Shown here: one piece after another, positions 1 through 7,768 of the stretch
How the letters are laid out: the number at the start of each line of letters is the position of its first letter
Numbering within the stretch: position 1 is the stretch's first letter
DNA from: CAZNVB01 sp964576265
GTDB lineage: Bacteria > Acidobacteriota > Aminicenantia > Aminicenantales > UBA8522
Assembly: GCA_964576265.1 (NCBI GenBank)
Contig: CAZNVB010000249.1
Coordinates: 1 to 19,969, forward strand
Length of the DNA stretch: 19,969 nucleotides
Direction of reading: 5' to 3'
Notes under the pieces: model-generated
The model's input: the letters and a program-made list of their open reading frames with translations, nothing else
Database searches by the model: none
Told to the model about the DNA's origin: nothing
Made by a program: the position numbers and the translations under genes

Positions 1-644
1 GCCCGGGGATCTTCGCACTTATTGGCGGTCAGCAGAGTCTTTTTGACGAAACGCCCGGGCTCCGGCGGCCGGGCTAAATTTTCCCGAGCCAGCTCGATCC
101 GTTTTTCTTTGAGCCGGGCGAGGATATTCTCCAGAATGGACGCTGTTTCCTGGTCGCTGAGATCGAGGACGAGGAGCACGGCGTCGGCTGTCTTGACGAG
201 TTCAGCGAGCTCCGCTTCGATCTCCTCCGGCGCGATCGGCGGCGTATCGACGAGCTGAATCTTGATGTTTTCAAACTTCATCATGTAGGGAGCGGGCAAA
301 CGGGTGGTGTAGGGATAGTTGCCGATTTCCGGTTGGGCTCCGGTGAGTGCCGCGATGAGGCTCGATTTCCCGCTGTTCGGCGGGCCGATGACAGCGACCT
401 GCCCGGCTCCCGATTTCTCGACATGAAAGCTCGGGCCGTGCCTTGTCGCGGCCGGTCTCGCCTGCATCGCCGCCTTGAGCTTGGCCATTTTGGTCTTGAG
501 CATCGCCTGCATTTTTTCCGTCCCCTTGTGCTTGGGGATAAGGGCCATCATTTCCTCCAGGAATTTGATCTTTTCCTGCGGATTCTTGGCCTCACGGAAT
601 TTCCTTTCGGCTTCGATGTATTGGGGCGTCAGGTTGGCCGGCAT
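1..644 (-). CDS. DRG/Obg-like GTPase, probably with a TGS domain (3' part missing)
   Basis: N-terminal 214 residues of a P-loop GTPase; the gene runs off the left edge. The first ~65 residues are a charged helical region, then comes a GTPase domain. G1 is GPPNSGKSS (87-95), the G2 region is YPYTT (110-114), G3 is DTPP (133-136) and G4 is NKCE (208-211). Order and spacing fit the DRG/Obg-related GTPases, which in many bacteria end in a TGS domain and are thought to act on ribosomes; the TGS part would lie outside the window. G3 has proline where glycine is usual, and G4 has Glu where Asp normally reads guanine. The start is the ATG at 644-642, about 14 nt downstream of the TSS predicted from a promoter at 693-665; the Shine-Dalgarno is weak. 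The family call is fairly firm; the cellular role is inferred from relatives. Confidence 0.8.
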   Translation of the reverse strand, partial: MPANLTPQYIEAERKFREAKNPQEKIKFLEEMMALIPKHKGTEKMQAMLKTKMAKLKAAMQARPAATRHGPSFHVEKSGAGQVAVIGPPNSGKSSLIAALTGAQPEIGNYPYTTRLPAPYMMKFENIKIQLVDTPPIAPEEIEAELAELVKTADAVLLVLDLSDQETASILENILARLKEKRIELARENLARPPEPGRFVKKTLLTANKCEDPR

Positions 645-664
645 CGGTTTTCTCTCGACCTAAA

Positions 665-693
665 ATTATAGGCGAAAGGAGCGGCGGATTCAA
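665..693 (-). promoter_or_regulatory. Sigma70-type promoter of the DRG-like GTPase gene
   Basis: Read on the minus strand, TTGAAT (693-688) is separated by 17 bp from a perfect TATAAT (670-665). Predicted transcription start is near 658, giving a leader of about 14 nt before the ATG at 644. Hexamers and spacing are seen directly; activity is inferred. Confidence 0.65.
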
Positions 694-960
694 AATGTGG
701 CCGGCGAAAACGTGATTCGGGCTTTCCTTGATTCATTGGAGTAGGCCGCCTCACCGCCCTTATGGGAAGAAGCCCCGATTGGGAAATGCTCGCGGTGCGA
801 AATAACGGCCGCAATTCGGCGCATATTTCTGCCTCCCGGGACGATCGAAGCGGATCGGTCAGGCTCGAACGAGAAGCGGAAAATATGGAAATTCAGGTAT
901 CCACAAATCATTGTGACTGAAGGGCGCAGATGGCCCAAAATATTGTGGAAATGAGCCTGA
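694..960. other. Intergenic region with DnaA-box-like sites, no gene seen
   Basis: This lies between two divergent promoters, and its small ORFs match no family I recognise. Its right part holds three CCACA/TGTGG-type sites. GTATCCACA (897-905) differs from the DnaA box TTATCCACA at one base. CACAA-ATCA-TTGTG (902-915) is a perfect inverted repeat. TTGTGGAAAT (943-952) is a reverse-oriented, weaker box. The sites lie 40-95 bp upstream of the gyrB -10 and could bind DnaA or another regulator. Positions 694-890 show no motif I can name. Confidence 0.35.
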
Positions 961-967
961 AAATCGC

Positions 968-996
968 TTTACTTGGACAGGCATTTGGGCTATAAT
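968..996 (+). promoter_or_regulatory. Sigma70-type promoter of gyrB-gyrA
   Basis: TTTACT (968-973), 17-bp spacer, perfect TATAAT (991-996). Predicted start of transcription is near 1003, giving a gyrB leader of about 70 nt. Hexamers are seen; activity is inferred. Confidence 0.65.
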
Positions 997-1008
997 AACG
1001 ACGCCGCC

Positions 1009-1077
1009 ATGAAGACCGGTTCGGCCGAGATTTTTTGCCCGTTTAAACGTCCTTTATCGACGAGATCAAAACCATGA
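1009..1077 (+). CDS. Possible 22-codon leader ORF overlapping the gyrB start
   Basis: An ATG at 1009 opens a 22-codon frame encoding MKTGSAEIFCPFKRPLSTRS followed by KP. Its TGA (1075-1077) overlaps the gyrB ATG as ATGA. It lies wholly between the predicted transcription start (~1003) and gyrB, so its ribosomes would finish exactly at the gyrB start. It has no Shine-Dalgarno and would be nearly leaderless. The peptide matches nothing I know, and a chance ORF of this size is quite possible. Confidence 0.2.
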   Translation: MKTGSAEIFCPFKRPLSTRSKP

Positions 1078-3461
1078 AAAAAGAGAAATACACGGCTGAA
1101 AGCATCAAGGTTTTAAAAGGCCTGGAGGCGGTCCGTAAGCGTCCCGCCATGTATATCGGGTCGACCGGGCCGGAAGGCTTGCATCATTTGGTTTACGAAG
1201 TCGTCGACAACTCCATCGACGAGGCCCTGGCCGGCTATTGCAAGAATATCGAAGTCACGATTCATGTCGACAATTCGGTCACCGTGATTGATGACGGACG
1301 CGGCATTCCGGTCGAGATGCACAAAAAAGAAAAAAAGTCCGCCGCCGAAGTTGTCATGACCATGCTTCATGCCGGCGGCAAGTTCGACGACAAGTCCTAT
1401 AAGGTCTCCGGCGGTCTCCACGGCGTCGGAGTCTCAGTCGTCAATGCCCTGTCCAAACGTCTGGATCTCGAAGTCAAACGCGACGGAGGCATCTTCACGC
1501 AGAGCTATGAGCGGGGGATTCCTCTCGGCCGGCTGAAACAGGTCGGGAAGACAACCAAGACCGGGACCAGGGTGACGTTCTGGCCAGACGAGGAGATTTT
1601 CGAGTCGACCGAATTCAACTTCGAGATTCTGACCCAGAGGTTGCGCGAACTCAGCTTCCTCAACCGCGGCATCCGGATTAAGATTACTGATGAGAGGACG
1701 GGCAAGGCCCACGAATTTCAATACAAAGGCGGGATTGTCGAGTTTGTCCAGTTTCTCAACCAGAACAAGACCGTCCTCAATCCCCGGCCGGTCTATTTCG
1801 AGTCGCAAAAAGACGATATTCTGGTCGAGCTGGCCTTCCAATACAACACCGGTTATACCGAAACGATCTTCACTTTCGTCAACAATATCAACACCAGCGA
1901 GGGAGGAACCCATCTCATCGGGTTCAAAGCCGCTCTGACGCGCTGCCTCAATAATTACGCTTTGGCGAACAACCTGTTTAAAGATCTCGCTGCCGGCTCT
2001 CTCTCCGGCGACGACGCTCGCGAGGGTCTGACGGCGGTTCTTAGCGTCAAGATGCGCGATCCCCAATTTGAAGGCCAAACGAAGACCAAGCTGGGAAACA
2101 GCGAGGTCAAGGGGATCGTCGAGTCCCTGGTCAACGAGCAGCTGACGGCTTATCTTGAGGAGAACCCGACCAATGCCAAACGGATCGTCCTCAAGGCCCT
2201 GGACGCAGCCCGGGCCCGGGAAGCGGCTCGGAAGGCGCGCGAGCTGGCCCGGCGCAAGAGCGTCCTCGAATCCACTTCCCTCCCCGGCAAGCTCGCCGAC
2301 TGTCAGGAGCGAGACCCGGCCTTGGCCGAGATTTTTATCGTCGAGGGGGATTCGGCCGGCGGCTCGGCCAAGCAGGGGCGCGATCGCCGCTTCCAGGCTA
2401 TCCTTCCCCTCAAGGGCAAAATCCTCAATGTCTGGAAAGCCCAGCCGGACAAGATTTTCAACAACGACGAAATCGGGATGATGATTGCCGCGCTGGGCAC
2501 GCCGATCGGCGAATCCGAATCTTCGCTGGAAAAGCTCCGCTATCATAAAGTCATTATTATGACCGACGCCGATGTGGACGGCTCGCATATCCGGACTCTG
2601 TTGATGACCTTTTTCTACCGACACATGAAGCCGCTGATCGAGCAGGGGCATCTCTATATTGCCCAGCCGCCCCTGTACAAAATTTCCCGGGGCAAGGAAG
2701 TCCTTTATCTGAAGGAGGAACGAGCCTACGAAAAATGGCTCGTGCGAAAGATTGCAGAGGATTTTAAGGTCCGGGTCAAGGGGAAAAAAGAGGAGTATGA
2801 GGGAGAAAAATTCCGCCGCATGTTCCTCCGGATTATGCAAAAGAAAAGTTATATCGAGCTCCTGGAGCGCAAAAATTATCCCCGCTTCCTGATCGACCTC
2901 CTGATTCGGGAGAATGTCTCCGGGCTGGAATTCCTGAAGGATAAGAAACAGATGAAAAAAATCCAATCGCTTATCGAGTCGAAAGGCCTGCGCACGGAGT
3001 TGACTAAAGACGAGGAATACGAAGCCTATGAACTCGGAATCCGATTCCAGATCAACGGCATGGAGCTTTTCTGCCGGGTCAGCCGGGAGCTCATCGAATC
3101 CCCCGAATATAGGGGCCTGTTCAAGATCTATAAAGAACTCGAGGAGTTTCGGCCGCCCTATGAAGTCATCAGCAACGGCGATTCGATCGTCATCGAAAAC
3201 GAGAACAAGCTCGTCGAATACCTGCATGAGAAAGGCAAGAAGGGCGTTTCCATCCAGCGCTATAAGGGCCTCGGAGAGATGACCCCGGAACAACTCTGGG
3301 CGACGACCATGAACCCGGAAAATCGAGCTTTGCTCAAGGTCTCCATCCAGGACGCGGTCGAGGCTGAAGATGTCTTCAATACCCTGATGGGGGACGAGGT
3401 CGACCGACGCCGCGATTTTATCGAGTCGAACGCCCTGCTGGCCACGAATCTGGACATTTGA
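1074..3461 (+). CDS. gyrB: DNA gyrase subunit B
   Basis: This is the ATPase/TOPRIM subunit of gyrase, which with GyrA introduces negative supercoils into DNA in the cytoplasm. The 795 residues are close to the ~800 of proteobacterial GyrB. A GHKL ATPase domain comes first: catalytic Glu42 in YEVVDNSIDE (41-50), DDGRGIPV (73-80) and GGLHGVGV (113-120). Next are the transducer region with QTKTKLGNSEV (335-345) and the TOPRIM motifs EGDSAGGSA (424-432) and DADVDG (498-503). The C-terminal part carries QRYKGLGEMTPEQLWATTM and the usual NLDI end. A charged insert of roughly 170 residues between TOPRIM and the C-terminal motif is the kind found in Gram-negative GyrB. The ATG at 1074 gives the canonical N-terminus; only a poor purine stretch precedes it. 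The gene is 24 bp upstream of gyrA and surely co-transcribed with it. Confidence 0.98.
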   Translation: MKKEKYTAESIKVLKGLEAVRKRPAMYIGSTGPEGLHHLVYEVVDNSIDEALAGYCKNIEVTIHVDNSVTVIDDGRGIPVEMHKKEKKSAAEVVMTMLHAGGKFDDKSYKVSGGLHGVGVSVVNALSKRLDLEVKRDGGIFTQSYERGIPLGRLKQVGKTTKTGTRVTFWPDEEIFESTEFNFEILTQRLRELSFLNRGIRIKITDERTGKAHEFQYKGGIVEFVQFLNQNKTVLNPRPVYFESQKDDILVELAFQYNTGYTETIFTFVNNINTSEGGTHLIGFKAALTRCLNNYALANNLFKDLAAGSLSGDDAREGLTAVLSVKMRDPQFEGQTKTKLGNSEVKGIVESLVNEQLTAYLEENPTNAKRIVLKALDAARAREAARKARELARRKSVLESTSLPGKLADCQERDPALAEIFIVEGDSAGGSAKQGRDRRFQAILPLKGKILNVWKAQPDKIFNNDEIGMMIAALGTPIGESESSLEKLRYHKVIIMTDADVDGSHIRTLLMTFFYRHMKPLIEQGHLYIAQPPLYKISRGKEVLYLKEERAYEKWLVRKIAEDFKVRVKGKKEEYEGEKFRRMFLRIMQKKSYIELLERKNYPRFLIDLLIRENVSGLEFLKDKKQMKKIQSLIESKGLRTELTKDEEYEAYELGIRFQINGMELFCRVSRELIESPEYRGLFKIYKELEEFRPPYEVISNGDSIVIENENKLVEYLHEKGKKGVSIQRYKGLGEMTPEQLWATTMNPENRALLKVSIQDAVEAEDVFNTLMGDEVDRRRDFIESNALLATNLDI

Positions 3462-3485
3462 CGAGCCCCCCAACGGAATAGACCG

Positions 3486-5966
3486 ATGACCCCGCCAGAA
3501 AAGGACAAGGCGAAGAACAAACCGGATCCGTCCCCCCTCCCTCCGGCCGCGGCCGATCTTTCGGTCGTCAGCCTCGAGGAGGAGATGAAACGCTCTTATC
3601 TTGATTACGCCATGAGCGTGATCATCGGGCGGGCCATTCCCGATATCAAAGACGGCTTGAAACCCGTCCACCGGCGCGTTCTCTATGCCATGTATGAATC
3701 GGGGACGACTCACAACAAACCTTATAAAAAGTCGGCCCGGATTGTCGGCGACGTCATCGGAAAATATCATCCCCATGGAGATCAGGCCGTTTACGAAACG
3801 CTTGTCCGGATGGCTCAGGATTTCAGCCTGCGCTATGTGCTCGTCGACGGCCAGGGGAACTTCGGCTCCATCGACGGCGATCCGCCGGCGGCCATGCGCT
3901 ACACGGAAGTCCGGATGGCCAAGTTGGCCGAAGAAATGATGGCCGATATCGAGAAGGACACGGTCAATTTTGTTCCCAATTACGACGAGAGTCTGACCAT
4001 GCCGGAAGTCCTGCCAACGAAATTCCCGAACCTTCTGGTTAACGGCGGCTCCGGAATCGCCGTCGGCATGGCGACGAATATCCCTCCTCACAACCTGGCC
4101 GAAGTCTGCGACGGGCTGATGTATTTGATCGCGCATCCCAGCGCCTCGCTGGAGAAAATCATGGAATTTATTCCCGGCCCTGATTTTCCGACGGGAGGCT
4201 TCATCTTCAATAGACCCGGGATCAAGGACGCCTACCGCGACGGCCGGGGGATTATTCAGATTCGGGCCAAGTCGATTATCGAGCGGGGAGAAAAAGGGGA
4301 ACGGGAGCGCATTGTCATCACCGAGATCCCTTATGCGATCAATAAATCCCGACTTCTCGAATCCATCGCCGACCTGGTCAACGCCAAAAAGATCGAGGGG
4401 ATCGCCGATATCCGAGACGAATCGGATCGTGAGGGCATCCGGATCGTCCTCGAAGTCAAAAAAGGCGAACTCCCCGAGGTGGTGCTGAACAATCTTTACA
4501 AACATACGGCCCTGCAGACCTCTTTCGGGATCATCATGCTGGCCATCGTCGACAAACAGCCCAAGATGATGAGCCTTGTCGAGATGATGAAATACTTCAT
4601 TTCCCATCGCCAGGATGTCATTCGCCGGCGAACGAGGTTCGACCTGAAGAAAGCCGAACTGCGGGCCCATATCCTCGAAGGCCTGACCATCGCGCTTGAT
4701 CATATCGACGCCATCATCAAGCTGATCCGGGCGTCAAAGACGGTCGACGAGGCGCGGACGGGCCTGATGGAGCGTTTCCGGCTGACCCAGATCCAGGCCC
4801 AGGCAATCCTCGAAATGCAGCTCCAGAGACTGACCCATCTTGAGCGGGATAAAATCGTCCAGGAATACAAGGAGGTCAAGGCTCTGATCGCCAAGCTGAA
4901 GAAGATCCTCGGCTCGGATAAGCTTATCCAGGAAATCATCATCGGAGAGCTTAAAGAGATCAAAGAGAAATACGGCGATGAGCGGCGCACGGAAATCCGC
5001 GATGAGGTGATTACCGAAATCCGTCCCGAGGACCTGATCAAAGAAGAGGACGTCGTCGTCATGGCGACCCAGTCCGGGTACATCAAGCGGACCTCTCTTT
5101 CATCCTACCGCTTCCAGATGCGCGGCGGCAAAGGACGCCGGGGAATCAGCATGAAGGCGGAAGACGTCGTCGAGGACGTTTTCGTCTGCTCGACCCATTC
5201 TTATCTCCTTTTTTTCACGAACACGGGCCGGGTCTATTGGCTCAAGGCGCTGGAGATCCCCGACGTCGGCATCTCGGGCAGAGGAAAAGCGATCGCCAAT
5301 CTGATCGAATTCCAGCCCGGTGAGACGATGACCTCGGTGGTCGCCGTTAAAGACTTTGAAGAGGAAAAATATATCGTCATGCTGGCCACCAACGGGCTGA
5401 TCAAGAAAACGCCGCTCAAAGATTTCCGGAATATCCGACGCGGCGGGATTATCGCCATGAGCCTGCGACCGAAAAGCCAGCTGATGTGGTCGCGCCTGAC
5501 CGACGGCAAGCGGGACATCGTCATCGCCACCCGGTTGGGCAAGGCGATTCGTTTCAGCGAGAAAGACATCCGGCCGATGGGGAGGGCAGCGGCGGGAGTC
5601 CGAGCCCTCACCCTGAACAAAAAAGACCAAGTCATCGGGATGGTGGCCATAGGCGATGAAGACAAATATATCTTCACCGCAAGCGAAAAGGGGTACGGAA
5701 AGAGGACGGAAGTCGGTTTCTACCGCCGACAGCGCCGCGGCGGAAAAGGGCTGATCAATCTCAAGATCACGCCGAAAATCGGTCCGGCTGTCGCGGTCCT
5801 CGGTGTGGCTGAAGAGGACGTCCTGATTGTCACCGAAAGCGGAAAGGTCATCCGGATCCCGACCAAGCAGGTCAGGGCATCGGGACGGGCCACTCAAGGG
5901 GTCCGCTTGATTCATCTTGAGAACAGCGACCGAATCTGTTCGGTGGCCAAGGCGGGGGAGGACTGA
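3486..5966 (+). CDS. gyrA: DNA gyrase subunit A
   Basis: This is the DNA cleavage-religation subunit of gyrase (826 residues). A 20-odd residue Pro/Lys-rich extension (1-24) precedes the conserved breakage-reunion domain, which begins at LEEEMKRSYLDYAMSV. The winged-helix motif is KYHPHGDQAVYETLVRMAQ (93-111), and the catalytic tyrosine is Tyr139 in AAMRYTE. The C-terminal beta-pinwheel has a GyrA-box-like QMRGGKG at 544-550 (one change from consensus, at the canonical blade-1 position) and a perfect QRRGGKG at 749-755. The pinwheel and box mark a true gyrase rather than topoisomerase IV ParC. At the quinolone-contact positions (E. coli Ser83/Asp87) this protein has Gln100 and Glu104. The tail is not acidic. 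It forms an operon with gyrB. Confidence 0.98.
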   Translation: MTPPEKDKAKNKPDPSPLPPAAADLSVVSLEEEMKRSYLDYAMSVIIGRAIPDIKDGLKPVHRRVLYAMYESGTTHNKPYKKSARIVGDVIGKYHPHGDQAVYETLVRMAQDFSLRYVLVDGQGNFGSIDGDPPAAMRYTEVRMAKLAEEMMADIEKDTVNFVPNYDESLTMPEVLPTKFPNLLVNGGSGIAVGMATNIPPHNLAEVCDGLMYLIAHPSASLEKIMEFIPGPDFPTGGFIFNRPGIKDAYRDGRGIIQIRAKSIIERGEKGERERIVITEIPYAINKSRLLESIADLVNAKKIEGIADIRDESDREGIRIVLEVKKGELPEVVLNNLYKHTALQTSFGIIMLAIVDKQPKMMSLVEMMKYFISHRQDVIRRRTRFDLKKAELRAHILEGLTIALDHIDAIIKLIRASKTVDEARTGLMERFRLTQIQAQAILEMQLQRLTHLERDKIVQEYKEVKALIAKLKKILGSDKLIQEIIIGELKEIKEKYGDERRTEIRDEVITEIRPEDLIKEEDVVVMATQSGYIKRTSLSSYRFQMRGGKGRRGISMKAEDVVEDVFVCSTHSYLLFFTNTGRVYWLKALEIPDVGISGRGKAIANLIEFQPGETMTSVVAVKDFEEEKYIVMLATNGLIKKTPLKDFRNIRRGGIIAMSLRPKSQLMWSRLTDGKRDIVIATRLGKAIRFSEKDIRPMGRAAAGVRALTLNKKDQVIGMVAIGDEDKYIFTASEKGYGKRTEVGFYRRQRRGGKGLINLKITPKIGPAVAVLGVAEEDVLIVTESGKVIRIPTKQVRASGRATQGVRLIHLENSDRICSVAKAGED

Positions 5967-5988
5967 GCTTCGACGCTGATCCCGGCAG

Positions 5989-6016
5989 TTGGCGGGCGGC
6001 GAATATGATCTATTAT
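5989..6016 (+). promoter_or_regulatory. Putative promoter of the pncB leader
   Basis: TTGGCG (5989-5994), 16-bp spacer, TATTAT (6011-6016, five of six matches). It starts 22 bp after the gyrA stop and would begin transcription near 6023, so the hairpin-rich segment before pncB would be a ~335-nt leader. No obvious gyrA terminator is seen, so read-through from gyrA remains possible. Confidence 0.45.
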
Positions 6017-6022
6017 ATTTCA

Positions 6023-6345
6023 CCCAGAGCCGCTCGTCAGGTGAGCCGGGGAAGGATGCCTGTTCGGTCGCAGGCCCGGGTTCTCATCCAGCCGATCATT
6101 TCCGGAGATACCTAAGACAGTTTTTTTATTGGATCATATTCCCTCGCCCCGTTGGGCAATCAAGGGGACGAGCCATGGTGTCCCGGAGAAATCGGAGGCA
6201 GGGAGGCCGATGGAAAGGGCCGACCTTTGGAAGGGAGAACGCGGAGCAGTTCCCCCCGGGTTGACTCGCTCACCAGAGAGTGTTAGTTTTGGTTTCCGAA
6301 CGAGTTTTCCATCGTGACAGGAAGGTCGACAGAGCGGAGCATTCC
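6023..6345 (+). ncRNA. Hairpin-rich untranslated leader or small RNA upstream of pncB
   Basis: This non-coding segment shows successive hairpins. GCCTG/CAGGC (6058-6062/6071-6075) has an eight-base loop and may be enclosed by CCGGG/CCCGG. An 11-bp stem runs 6143-6154/6161-6172 (CTCG-CCCC-TTG with CAA-GGGG-CGAG, two single bulges). ATCGG/CCGAT is at 6191-6195/6207-6211, and AAAGG/CCTTT at 6214-6218/6224-6228. GGGAGAAC pairs with GTTCCCCC (6233-6240/6249-6256, one mismatch), and ACT-CTC/GAG-AGT lies at 6264-6281. A T7 run (6121-6127) has no stem directly before it. I do not recognise a T-box, SAM, TPP, cobalamin, SRP, RNase P or tmRNA signature. It precedes an NAD-salvage operon, so a metabolite-sensing leader is one hypothesis; an independent small RNA is another. 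Confidence 0.4.
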
Positions 6346-6357
6346 CTGGAGCAGACG

Positions 6358-7764
6358 ATGATTTCCCTTTCGTTTGGCCTCTATACGGATCTTTACGAGT
6401 TGACCATGGGTCAGACTTATTTCGAGATGGGATTGGCGGACGCTCCGGCTTGCTTCGATTATTTTTTCCGCACCAACCCTTTTGCCGGCGGTTATGTCGT
6501 CTTCGCCGGGCTGGCCGACCTGCTGGAGATTCTGTCCGAACTGCGGTTCAATCAGGAGGATCTCGAGTATCTGGAGTCGCTTGGTTTCGACGGGCGGTTT
6601 CTTGCCTGGCTGGAGAATTTTCGTTTCCAGGGAGATGTGTATTCTGTTCGGGAGGGAGAGGTCGTTTTCCCCCTCGAGCCGATTGTCCGACTGGAAGGAG
6701 GCCTTTTCGAGACCCAGTTTATCGAGACCTTGGTTCTCAATATCCTGAATTTTGAGAGTCTGGTGGCGACCAAGGCGTCGCGCATTCGGTTGGCGGCGGG
6801 AGACAGACTTCTTTCGGAATTCGGCCTCCGTCGCGCTCAGGGCTTCGGCGGTGTTTTGGCCAGCCGAGCGGCGATTATCGGAGGCTTCGACAGCACCTCA
6901 AACGTCTGCGCTGCCCGGCGCTACAATCTCAAGCCCGCCGGCACGATGGCCCATTCTTTTGTCGAAAGTCAGCCCGATGAAAATACGGCCTTCCGGAAAT
7001 ACGCCGAGAACAATCCCGCCAACTGCATTTTTCTTGTCGACACTTACGATACCCTGCGGAGCGGTCTCCCGAATGCCATTGCCGTGGCCAAAGAAATGGC
7101 CGCAAAAGGAAATCGCCTTCTCGGCATCCGCCTGGACAGCGGCGACCTGGCCTATCTCTCGAAAAAGGCCAGGCAAATGCTCAATGAGGCCGGACTTCCC
7201 GAGGTCAAGATCGTCGCCTCCAACCTGCTCGACGAATATCTCGTCAAGAGTCTGATCGAGCAAGGGGCACCCATCGATATCTTCGGCGTCGGGACGCGCC
7301 TGGCGACTGGAGCTCCGGACGGATCTCTTGACGGAATCTACAAGCTTTCGGCGGTCGAAGGAAAACCGAAGCTCAAGCTCTCCGAAACCAGAGCCAAAGT
7401 CACTCTTCCAGGCCGGAAAACCATCCATCGCTGCCTGGCCGAGGATGGGCGCTTTGAGGGCGATGTCATTTCCCTAGCCGATGAAACCCCTGTGCCCCTT
7501 ATGGTTCATCCCTATGAAGCCGAGAAATCGCTCCTTCTTACGCCTTTTCTAAGGGAAGAGCTTCTGATCAGAGTTATGGAAAAAGGCACGATCATCCACA
7601 AGACCGCCGACGTCGCCGAGATCGCCGGCTACGCCCGTGAGAGGCTGAGCCGTCTTCCAGCCGAGTGCAAACGCTTTGAGAATCCCCATCTTTACAAGGT
7701 CGGCCTGAGCGAGAAACTGATCAGACTCAGGGACGAACTCGTCCGTAATCTCCGCCAGGAGTGA
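6358..7764 (+). CDS. pncB: Nicotinate phosphoribosyltransferase
   Basis: Cytoplasmic enzyme of the Preiss-Handler NAD salvage route: nicotinate + PRPP (+ ATP) gives nicotinate mononucleotide. From the chosen start it has 468 residues, normal for the family. Motifs in order: N-terminal LYTDLYELTMGQTYFEMG, FGLRRAQGFGG (155-165), ASRAAIIGGFDSTSNV (168-183), GTMAHSFVESQ (195-205) with the histidine likely to be phosphorylated, DTYDTLRSG (228-236), then RLDSGDLAYLS and a C-terminal GVGTRLATG. I chose ATG 6358 over an in-frame ATG at 6280. The later start has GGAG (6348-6351) six bases upstream and gives the family's usual N-terminus; the 26 extra residues look non-conserved. pncA follows after 4 bp, with its Shine-Dalgarno inside the end of pncB. 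Confidence 0.95.
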   Translation: MISLSFGLYTDLYELTMGQTYFEMGLADAPACFDYFFRTNPFAGGYVVFAGLADLLEILSELRFNQEDLEYLESLGFDGRFLAWLENFRFQGDVYSVREGEVVFPLEPIVRLEGGLFETQFIETLVLNILNFESLVATKASRIRLAAGDRLLSEFGLRRAQGFGGVLASRAAIIGGFDSTSNVCAARRYNLKPAGTMAHSFVESQPDENTAFRKYAENNPANCIFLVDTYDTLRSGLPNAIAVAKEMAAKGNRLLGIRLDSGDLAYLSKKARQMLNEAGLPEVKIVASNLLDEYLVKSLIEQGAPIDIFGVGTRLATGAPDGSLDGIYKLSAVEGKPKLKLSETRAKVTLPGRKTIHRCLAEDGRFEGDVISLADETPVPLMVHPYEAEKSLLLTPFLREELLIRVMEKGTIIHKTADVAEIAGYARERLSRLPAECKRFENPHLYKVGLSEKLIRLRDELVRNLRQE

Positions 7765-7768
7765 TCAT

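Noticed and set aside
1434..4703. A 1089-codon open frame antisense to gyrB and gyrA
   Set aside because: It lies opposite two unmistakable gyrase genes and shows no family motif of its own. Long stop-free antisense frames follow from the codon bias of the sense genes.
6121..6127. T7 run as a gyrA terminator
   Set aside because: No stable stem immediately precedes it; the nearest hairpins end well upstream.
5989..6264. A 91-codon frame in the gyrA-pncB gap
   Set aside because: Its start lies in the predicted promoter, the Arg/Gly-rich product has no motif, and the segment is better explained as structured RNA.
6280..6357. A longer pncB start at 6280
   Set aside because: The ATG at 6358 has a good Shine-Dalgarno and yields the family's N-terminus; the extra 26 residues are unlike it.
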